From the NCBI GenBank assembly GCA_900758075.1, contig CAAEQF010000007.1, positions 1 through 7,686 of the forward strand: a stretch of DNA of 7,686 nt, given 5' to 3'. Every line of letters begins with the position of its first letter. Position 1 is the stretch's first letter. Made by a program: the position numbers and the translations under genes. The notes beneath the pieces are model-generated. The model did not search any database, had not been told where the DNA came from, and saw only the letters and a list, made by a program, of their open reading frames with translations. The stretch comes from Coriobacteriia bacterium (lineage in GTDB: Bacteria; Actinomycetota; Coriobacteriia; Coriobacteriales; QAMH01). Positions 1 to 5,144 of the stretch are shown here, piece after piece.

Positions 1-126
1 CTTGAGCTGCTCGTCGGAGAACCTGCCCGCCGCAAAGGCGATGGCAAGCGCGATGAAGGCGCCTGCGCCGACGGGCGCGAGCGTGGTGAACACTGCCAGG
101 GGCAGTTCGGCGAATGCCGTCTCCAT
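1..126 (-). CDS. dmsC: DmsC-type membrane anchor subunit, N-terminal fragment
   Basis: Only the first 42 codons are inside the window; the gene runs off the left edge. The visible protein begins METAFAELPLAVFTTLAPVG and continues as a small-residue-rich hydrophobic helix (about residues 9-34) ending in GRFSDEQLK. This matches the start of DmsC anchors, whose first helix follows a short amphipathic N-terminus. In the family, DmsC is an eight-helix integral membrane protein that binds menaquinol and passes its electrons to DmsB. The ATG lies 2 bases after the dmsB stop codon and has a good ribosome binding site (AGAGAGGTGA, 134-143) inside the end of dmsB, so translation is probably coupled. 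Assignment rests on position after dmsAB plus this short N-terminus; an NrfD-type anchor is the alternative but fits the sequence less well. Confidence 0.82.
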   Translation of the reverse strand, partial: METAFAELPLAVFTTLAPVGAGAFIALAIAFAAGRFSDEQLK

Positions 127-128
127 TG

Positions 129-749
129 CTACATCACCTCTCTCACGTTGATGACGGAACCATCAGCGCTGCCGGCGGGACGGGCCTCGTCGCAGGGCTT
201 GATGTACAGGTTGGGACGCGTGTAGGAGCTCTCGGGAAGCGGCGCGATGTTGGCGCGGTCGCCCTTTGCCGACATCTCCTCGACCGTGCCGAAGTCCAGC
301 GCGCGCAGCGGGCAGGAATCGACGCAGATCGGGTTCTTGCCAGCGGCGACGCGCTCTGCGCAGCCGTCGCACTTGACCGAGTGGCCAACCGCGCGGTCCA
401 CCTTGGGAGCGTTGTAGGGACACGCCATGTGGCAGTACCCGCAGCCGATGCACTTGTCGGCATCGACCGAGACCAGGCCGGTCTCGGGGTCCTTGTGCAT
501 CGCAGCCGTCGGACACACCTTCGTGCACGCCGGGTCGTCGCAGTGGTTGCACGACATGGAGACATGGTACACGAAGGCCGTGGTCTCGTACGTGCCGCCG
601 CCCTTGTCTTCCCACGAGCCGCCCTCGTAGTCGAAGACCTTGCGATATGCGGTGTTCTGGTCAAGGTCCTTGTAGTCTTTGCACGCGAGCTCGCAGGTCT
701 TGCAGCCCGTGCAGCGCGAATTGTCGAAATAGAATGCGTATTGCGTCAT
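129..749 (-). CDS. dmsB: DmsB, four-cluster [4Fe-4S] electron-transfer subunit
   Basis: 206 residues, the usual DmsB length. It relays electrons from the quinol-oxidising anchor to the catalytic subunit. Sixteen cysteines form four complete [4Fe-4S] sets: C13/C16/C19/C23, C67/C70/C75/C79, C100/C103/C106/C110 and C127/C130/C142/C146. The third set has cysteine at the place where nitrate reductase NarH has tryptophan, so four cubane clusters are expected rather than a 3Fe cluster. The stretches CIGCGYCHMACPYNAP and ICVDSCPLRALDFG are nearly those of E. coli DmsB. There is no signal peptide; in this family the subunit is carried out with DmsA by the Tat system. The ATG at 749 is preceded by GGGGAGGGG (756-764) with 6 bases between. 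It lies 17 bases after dmsA and 2 before dmsC. Confidence 0.96.
   Translation of the reverse strand: MTQYAFYFDNSRCTGCKTCELACKDYKDLDQNTAYRKVFDYEGGSWEDKGGGTYETTAFVYHVSMSCNHCDDPACTKVCPTAAMHKDPETGLVSVDADKCIGCGYCHMACPYNAPKVDRAVGHSVKCDGCAERVAAGKNPICVDSCPLRALDFGTVEEMSAKGDRANIAPLPESSYTRPNLYIKPCDEARPAGSADGSVINVREVM
134..143 (-). promoter_or_regulatory. dmsC ribosome binding site inside the end of dmsB
   Basis: The minus strand reads AGAGAGGTGA, 7 bases before the dmsC ATG at 126. It overlaps the last codons of dmsB, which fits translational coupling of the electron-transfer and anchor subunits. Confidence 0.6.
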
Positions 750-766
750 CGTTTACCCCTCCCCGT

Positions 767-3196
767 CTACGCCTTGGCAACCTGGGCGATTATCGAATGC
801 GCGGGCCCGTTGCCCTTGGCGAGCGGCGTCGGCTTGTACGTGGTCAGCGTATTGATGCAGCCGCCGTGGTCGACCTTGTCGCCGTTCATGTCGGCATCAT
901 GCCAGGCGCCCTGCGGGATGCCGATGGTGCCGGGGATGATGCGGTTGGTCACGCGCGCCTCGATGCGGATCTCGCCCGCGGGGCTCTTGACAGAGCACAG
1001 GTCCCCGTTCTCGATATGGCGCGGCTTGGCGTCCGCCGGGTTGATCCACACCTGCTGGCGTGCCGCCTGCTGAAGCTCCTCGATGAAGCCGAACGAGGAA
1101 TGGACACGGGACTTGTGGTGGAAGCCGGAGCAATACAGCGGATACTCGTCGGTCACCGAGCCATAGCCCTGGAAGCCACCGTGGAACTCGGGAATCGCGT
1201 AGATCTTCTCGTCATCTGCCAGCTCCCACGTGTCGTTGAGCTTGGCGAGCTCCTCAGAGTAGATCTCGATCTTTCCCGAAGGAGTGCCAAGTGGGTGCGC
1301 GGTCGGGTTGTCGCGAAAGCCCTTGAGACCGATGACGGGATCGAGGGGGCGTTTGTAGACAGCCTGCTCGACCATCTTGTCCCATGCGGGGAGCTCGGGA
1401 TTCTTCTTGCGCCCCTCTTCATAGAGGTACTGAATCCACTCTTCTTGCGTGCGCCCTTCTGTGAACTTGTCCTTGATACCGAACTTGTCGGCAAGGTCGG
1501 CACAGACGTCGTAGGAGCTGCGGCACTCTCCCGGAGGCTCCTGGGCCGGTCCGCCAACCGTGACGCCAGCGTACCACTCGGCATAGCCTTGTGTGTACAT
1601 GTTCAGCTGCTCGGAGCGCATCGCATCGGGGAGCAGGATGTCAGCGTATTTGGCGGAGTCGGTCATGACGGTGTCCCAGCACACGATGAACTCGCATTTG
1701 GATTCGTCGGCGAGGATGTCGTGCGTGTAGTTGATATCACTATGCTGGTTGGTCAGGCAGTTGCCGGCGTAGTTCCAGATGCACTTGATGTCGCTGCTCA
1801 GCTTGTCAGCTCCGGTGATGCCGGCGTTTGCAGCGGTCATCTCGTGACCGTGATCGACGGCGTTGAGATATTCGTAGACCGGCAGTGTTGTCTTGACCGG
1901 GTTCTTTGCAGGAAGGCTCCCGACAAGGGAGATTGCTGGCTCTGCCTCGCGCTGGCCGGTGTTGGTACCGGGCAGGCCGATCTTGCCCAAGGCGATGGGC
2001 ACCATGCAGATGGCGCGGGTGGTCTCCTCGCCGTTGGTGTGACGCTGCGAGGCCCAACCTTGGGCGACGAACGGCGCCTTGGCGTTCTCCAGATCTGCGG
2101 CTAGTTGGCGAATCCTGTCCGCGGGAATCTGAGTGATCTCCGCAGCCCACTCGGGTGTCTTCTCTACCTTGTCGTAACCCGTGCCCATTATGTAGTCTTT
2201 GTAGGACAGGCTCTTGCCCTTGGCAGATGCGGGCATAGTCTTCTCGTCCCAGCCCACGCAGTATTTCTCAAGGAAGCTCTCATCGGTCTTGCCATCGACG
2301 ATGAACTCGTGCACGAGGGCGGAGGCCAGGGCAGCATCGGTGCCCGTGCGGATGGGCAGCCACTCGTCGGAATGGCCCGAGGCGCTCTCGTTCATGCGAT
2401 AGTCGATATTGACGATTTTGCCACCACGGCTCTTGATAGCCTCGCGCGTCCGTGCGAAATCCCAGGTGATGTTGGCGCCGCCCATACGGGTTTCCGCCGG
2501 GGAGTTGCCGAACATGACGAGCAGGTCGGAATGTGCAGCCGCCTCGGTCATCGACGACGAGTTAAGGTTGTCGTAGGGGTTGAAGACACTGCCCTTCTCC
2601 TTATCGCTGCCCATCATATAGGGCATTACGGCAAGAATCTGGTTGGCGGAGTAGTCGTAGCCCTGGTTCAAGTAGCCACCCAGCATGCCGAGCAGCCTCT
2701 TGGACGGGTTGCCCGTGGTGCTGTGCATGCCCGTCGCGTAGATGATGTAGACGGACTCGGGGCCGTAGTTCTTGTAGATTCGGTCAAGCTGGTCGTGGAT
2801 GGTCTGCAGGGCCTCGTCCCAGCTGATGCGCTCGAACTTGCCCTCGCCGCGCTTGCCGACGCGCTTCATCGGGTACAGCAGGCGGTCGGGATGGTTGATC
2901 CACTTGCGCATGCTACGGCCGCGCAGGCACGCACGCGCCTGGAAGTCGGCGTCGCCGATGTTGTCGGTCTCCATGTACTGGATCTTGCCGTCTTTAGAGT
3001 GCCACTGGAAGATGCAGTCGCCACCGCAGTTCACGTTGCACTGGCTCCATGCGATGGTCTCCTTACCCGCATCATCTGCGGCGTGGGCAACGAACTCGCT
3101 GCTCGTCTGGGCCAGACCTCCGCCGGCCGCGACGAGTGCTGCGAGCGCGCCAGAAGCCTTGATGAACGTTCTGCGGTTCAAGCTCATGTCTGGCAT
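767..3196 (-). CDS. dmsA: DmsA, Tat-exported molybdopterin DMSO-reductase-family catalytic subunit
   Basis: 809 residues from the ATG at 3196, close to E. coli DmsA. It should reduce an S- or N-oxide (DMSO, TMAO, methionine sulfoxide) on the outer face of the membrane. The N-terminus has a textbook Tat signal, SLNRRTFIK (residues 5-13), a hydrophobic Ala/Gly stretch and an A-H-A cleavage site near residue 39. C53, C57, C61 and C90 bind the FS0 [4Fe-4S] cluster, followed by LRGRSMR. In DYSANQI (181-187), Ser183 aligns with the Mo-ligand serine of DmsA (DYSSAQ in E. coli). Blocks such as IWNYAGNCL, SAKYADILLPD, FTEGRTQEEW and TPSGKIEIYS follow E. coli DmsA closely. The molybdopterin-dinucleotide-binding domain runs from about residue 684 to the end, with VDHGGCINTLT. 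An in-frame TTG at 3226 would add ten residues, but AGGAGAGGAAAGAAGGG sits just upstream of the 3196 ATG. Exact substrate cannot be read from sequence. Confidence 0.95.
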   Translation of the reverse strand: MPDMSLNRRTFIKASGALAALVAAGGGLAQTSSEFVAHAADDAGKETIAWSQCNVNCGGDCIFQWHSKDGKIQYMETDNIGDADFQARACLRGRSMRKWINHPDRLLYPMKRVGKRGEGKFERISWDEALQTIHDQLDRIYKNYGPESVYIIYATGMHSTTGNPSKRLLGMLGGYLNQGYDYSANQILAVMPYMMGSDKEKGSVFNPYDNLNSSSMTEAAAHSDLLVMFGNSPAETRMGGANITWDFARTREAIKSRGGKIVNIDYRMNESASGHSDEWLPIRTGTDAALASALVHEFIVDGKTDESFLEKYCVGWDEKTMPASAKGKSLSYKDYIMGTGYDKVEKTPEWAAEITQIPADRIRQLAADLENAKAPFVAQGWASQRHTNGEETTRAICMVPIALGKIGLPGTNTGQREAEPAISLVGSLPAKNPVKTTLPVYEYLNAVDHGHEMTAANAGITGADKLSSDIKCIWNYAGNCLTNQHSDINYTHDILADESKCEFIVCWDTVMTDSAKYADILLPDAMRSEQLNMYTQGYAEWYAGVTVGGPAQEPPGECRSSYDVCADLADKFGIKDKFTEGRTQEEWIQYLYEEGRKKNPELPAWDKMVEQAVYKRPLDPVIGLKGFRDNPTAHPLGTPSGKIEIYSEELAKLNDTWELADDEKIYAIPEFHGGFQGYGSVTDEYPLYCSGFHHKSRVHSSFGFIEELQQAARQQVWINPADAKPRHIENGDLCSVKSPAGEIRIEARVTNRIIPGTIGIPQGAWHDADMNGDKVDHGGCINTLTTYKPTPLAKGNGPAHSIIAQVAKA

Positions 3197-3201
3197 ATCG
3201 T

Positions 3202-3218
3202 CCCTTCTTTCCTCTCCT
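3202..3218 (-). promoter_or_regulatory. dmsA ribosome binding site
   Basis: On the minus strand a purine run AGGAGAGGAAAGAAGGG ends 5 bases before the ATG at 3196. It fixes that ATG as the start rather than the in-frame TTG at 3226, which lies upstream of this run, or the second ATG at 3187, which is further away. Confidence 0.7.
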
Positions 3219-3246
3219 GCATTCAATGCCTGAAAACATGCCCGAT

Positions 3247-3276
3247 ATTAGTGCGGACGCGGTCGCACGCTGTCAC
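3247..3276 (-). promoter_or_regulatory. Candidate dmsA promoter
   Basis: On the minus strand GTGACA (3276-3271, five of six to TTGACA) is followed after 18 bases by ACTAAT (3252-3247, four of six to TATAAT). TAATAT at 3250-3245 is an alternative -10 with a 20-base spacer. Transcription would start near 3240, giving a leader of about 45 bases. Found by eye; the spacer holds the dyad at 3251-3268. Confidence 0.35.
3251..3268. promoter_or_regulatory. Dyad in the dmsA promoter spacer
   Basis: GTGCG (3251-3255) and CGCAC (3264-3268) form an inverted repeat with an 8-base centre, lying between the candidate -35 and -10 of dmsA. Its placement would suit a repressor or a spacer-binding regulator, but 5-bp arms in GC-rich DNA can occur by chance. 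Confidence 0.2.
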
Positions 3277-3284
3277 ATAAAACA

Positions 3285-3296
3285 TGCGAATTCGCA
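3285..3296. promoter_or_regulatory. Perfect 12-bp palindrome, candidate activator operator
   Basis: TGCGAATTCGCA is an exact palindrome 8 bases upstream of the candidate dmsA -35, centred about 50 bases upstream of the predicted start. A dimeric LuxR-type helix-turn-helix protein, such as the one encoded next door, would bind a site of this symmetry. The half-site ATTCGC recurs at 3350-3355. Binding is an inference. Confidence 0.35.
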
Positions 3297-3371
3297 GGAA
3301 AACAGGGTAGTACACGCGTTATCGGCGGCAGATGACGGCTGCATGCCAGATTCGCGGCAACGGCTTGCGGA

Positions 3372-3394
3372 GAGGGCGCGAAGCGTTTGCCCTC
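3372..3394. promoter_or_regulatory. Dyad upstream of the LuxR-type gene
   Basis: GAGGGC (3372-3377) and GCCCTC (3389-3394) are exact inverted repeats separated by 11 bases. CGG at 3368-3370 could extend the pairing with a bulge. It overlaps the candidate -35 of the regulator gene, so an autoregulatory operator is one reading; a 5'-leader hairpin is another if transcription starts further upstream. Confidence 0.25.
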
Positions 3395-3416
3395 CGGTAC
3401 GAACTGTTGGTAACAT
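3387..3416 (+). promoter_or_regulatory. Weak candidate promoter of the LuxR-type gene
   Basis: TTGCCC (3387-3392) and TAACAT (3411-3416), each four of six to consensus, are separated by 18 bases. The predicted start is about 40 bases before the ATG at 3466. This is a by-eye call with low information. Confidence 0.2.
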
Positions 3417-3465
3417 CGTGCCTTGAAACCGCGGGAAGACAACCCTTCGACCCAAAGAGACGACC

Positions 3466-4983
3466 ATGTTCCAGACGGCACTCAATGCCCTCAAGCCCAA
3501 TACGACGGTCCTCGGATACGCCTTGTTCCTGGCAGTCAATGCCACGGGCGTCTGGGGTGGCGTCTTTCCGTTTCTCCTCATGAAGATCCAGACGATCGAA
3601 GTGATGTTTCAGTTCTACCTGGCGCAGTCGCTCATGATGTTCGCCGTGTTCTCTGCCCTCGCGCGGGCATCATACTGCAAGGTTCGCCTGAAGCCGAGCG
3701 CATGCGTCCTCCTCGCCTCCACCATCTACTTTGGCGGGTGGGCGTTTCTCATCGCGAGCATGTACCTGCACCAGAAATCGCTGGCGCTGGCGGTTGCCGG
3801 CGGTGTCTTTCTGGGGTGCGGCTCGGCGATGTTCTACCTGCTTTGGCAGCGCGTGTTTGCAAGCCACAGCTCCGATGATGGCATACGCGACCTCATCGCC
3901 GGCTTCGCCTACGCCGCGCTGTTCTACTTTGCGCTGTACCTCATCCCGCGCGCGGTGACCGCCTACCTCATCCCGCTCGTGTTCCTGCCGCTGTTCGCGC
4001 TCGCCGTGATTCTGGACAGCAGGCACATCGACTTCTCGCAGCCCATGTTCTCCGATGCGCCGCGCGAGAACATACGCGTGTACCGACGCGCCGTATCCTC
4101 GTTGTGGCGCAGCGCGCTGTGCATGGGGGCGATCGCGTTTTGCGCGGGCCTCGTGCGCAGCATCGCCATCGAGCAGCCCGTCATCGGCTCGCTCGTCAAC
4201 CTGCTTTCCATGGGGGCAATGCTGGTGGCGTCGCTTGCCGTGCTGTTCCTGTGGAAGACGAAGGGGCTCAAGCTCAACCTGATCAAGCTCTACCGCATCG
4301 TGTTCCCGCTCATCATCAGCGCGTTCGTAGTGCTGCCGTTCACCCACTTCGGCTACATCCGCTGGCTCGCGGCGGGACTGTTCGCGCTGTACAGCATCGG
4401 GCTCATGCTCACGATGATGCAGTGCGCGCAGATATCGCGCGACCGCGGCGTGAACCCGTTTTTCGCGTTCGGGCTGTTTGGGGGCATCGTCTACGGCTTG
4501 CACGACGTGGGCTTTATCAGCGGCGCGCTCATCGGGTGGATGCCAGGGGGCGAGCTCGCCCCCAACGTGCTCACGGCACTCGTGGCAATCTACCTGCTCG
4601 CGCTCATGTTCTTCGTGGGGTCGGTCAACTTCAAGAACAGCGCTGCCCAGCTGCTCTACGGAGACACCATCGAGCTGGTGGCTCCCGTGATGGAAGGAGC
4701 GCCGGCACCGGAGGCAGACGCCAAGCCGCGCGACGACGACGCGGCACCGAGTGATGCCGCGGACCTGCTTTCGCTGCAGGTGGGCAGGCTCAAGGACCAT
4801 TACCACCTGAGCGAGCGCGAGGCCGAGGTCGTCGACTTGGTCGTCCACGGCAACACGGTGGCGCGCATCGCCGAGCAACTGTTCATCTCGGAAAACACCG
4901 TGCGCACCCACACCAAGCGCATCTACACCAAGCTCGACGTCCACAAGAAACAAGAGCTCATTGACCTCGTCGCCCAGTTCTAG
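3466..4983 (+). CDS. Membrane-embedded LuxR-type transcriptional regulator (about 12 TM + HTH)
   Basis: 505 residues. Residues 1-388 contain about twelve hydrophobic helices (roughly 15-36, 48-66, 78-99, 106-128, 143-160, 165-183, 212-233, 240-263, 277-293, 298-318, 332-355, 366-386). Basic loops fall after even helices (for example residues 264-277 and 200-215), so both ends should be cytoplasmic. An acidic Ala/Pro linker (about 404-435) leads to a LuxR/GerE HTH at 445-505: LSEREAEVVDLVVHGNTVA, then recognition helix SENTVRTHTKRIYTKL (475-490). There is no receiver domain or autoinducer-binding domain. This one-component layout is common in Eggerthellaceae beside respiratory molybdoenzyme genes. 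Divergence from dmsA suggests it controls that operon, probably after sensing a substrate within or across the membrane; the ligand is unknown. The ribosome binding site is weak (AAAGAGA, 3454-3460). Confidence 0.93.
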   Translation: MFQTALNALKPNTTVLGYALFLAVNATGVWGGVFPFLLMKIQTIEVMFQFYLAQSLMMFAVFSALARASYCKVRLKPSACVLLASTIYFGGWAFLIASMYLHQKSLALAVAGGVFLGCGSAMFYLLWQRVFASHSSDDGIRDLIAGFAYAALFYFALYLIPRAVTAYLIPLVFLPLFALAVILDSRHIDFSQPMFSDAPRENIRVYRRAVSSLWRSALCMGAIAFCAGLVRSIAIEQPVIGSLVNLLSMGAMLVASLAVLFLWKTKGLKLNLIKLYRIVFPLIISAFVVLPFTHFGYIRWLAAGLFALYSIGLMLTMMQCAQISRDRGVNPFFAFGLFGGIVYGLHDVGFISGALIGWMPGGELAPNVLTALVAIYLLALMFFVGSVNFKNSAAQLLYGDTIELVAPVMEGAPAPEADAKPRDDDAAPSDAADLLSLQVGRLKDHYHLSEREAEVVDLVVHGNTVARIAEQLFISENTVRTHTKRIYTKLDVHKKQELIDLVAQF

Positions 4984-5144
4984 CGGCGTGGGATGGCACC
5001 GCGGGCGGCGTATGGCCGATTCCGCGCCATGGGATTCCGCCAATGGCGGGGTGGCACGCCGCGTGGCCATCGGCCAATCGTGGTGGCGCGAAATCAACCA
5101 TACGCGCCCCGCGGTGCCATCAGCCCGCACGCGGAGCGCAGCCG
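4984..5144. other. Convergent intergenic region
   Basis: 161 bases between the stop codons of the LuxR-type gene (plus) and the MFS exporter gene (minus). About 80 percent of it is the long imperfect palindrome described separately. The remaining 23 bases at the right (5122-5144) show nothing recognisable. No small gene is supported; open frames crossing it are extensions of shadow frames. Confidence 0.7.
4992..5121. repeat. 130-bp imperfect palindrome between convergent genes
   Basis: The outer arms 4992-5029 and 5084-5121 are inverted copies matching at 33 of 38 positions without gaps, both beginning GATGGCACCGCGGG. Pairing continues inward with small gaps (GATT 5033-5036 with 5076-5079; ATGGC 5043-5047 with GCCAT 5066-5070), ending near CACG-CCG-CGTG (5055-5065). 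The five outer differences are a CG/GC swap at 5006-5007 and three C:A oppositions (5016, 5017, 5022) that become G:U wobble pairs in minus-strand RNA. Neither side has a T-run, so a classical intrinsic terminator is not shown, although a bidirectional hairpin terminator or a REP/MITE-like palindrome fits the position. Within the loop region, CCGCC-AAT-GGCGG (5037-5049) and TGGCC-ATC-GGCCA (5064-5076) can form alternative small hairpins. Confidence 0.75.

Larger units (their letters stand above)
3197..3465. promoter_or_regulatory. Divergent intergenic control region between dmsA and the LuxR-type regulator
   Basis: 269 bases with no convincing gene. It must hold the outward promoters of dmsA (minus) and the regulator gene (plus). 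Seen in it, from left to right: the dmsA ribosome binding site; a first copy of AAAACATGC (3233-3241); the dmsA promoter candidate with a dyad GTGCG-N8-CGCAC (3251-3268) in its spacer; a second AAAACATGC (3279-3287) running into the perfect palindrome TGCGAATTCGCA (3285-3296); a dyad GAGGGC-N11-GCCCTC (3372-3394); and a weak luxR promoter candidate. Short open frames here have no support from codon pattern or homology. Confidence 0.75.

Noticed and set aside
3197..3226. TTG start at 3226 giving a ten-residue longer DmsA
   Set aside because: The strong purine-rich ribosome binding site (3202-3218) lies downstream of the TTG and correctly spaced for the ATG at 3196, and the Tat signal starts naturally there.
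647..3280. Long plus-strand open frames opposite dmsA (647-2104 and 2105-3280)
   Set aside because: They are antisense to an unambiguous dmsA, show no recognisable domain, and are expected from GC-rich codon use.
3268..3283. CRP/FNR-type site around TGTGACA upstream of dmsA
   Set aside because: Only one half-site (TGTGA on the minus strand) is present, with no matching second half at the proper spacing.
3226..3583. Small open frames in the dmsA-luxR intergenic region
   Set aside because: They overlap promoter sequence or neighbouring genes, have no domain signal, and lack convincing ribosome binding sites.
4992..5121. Classical intrinsic terminator
   Set aside because: The hairpin is far longer than usual and there is no T-run after either arm; kept as a palindromic repeat with possible terminator function.
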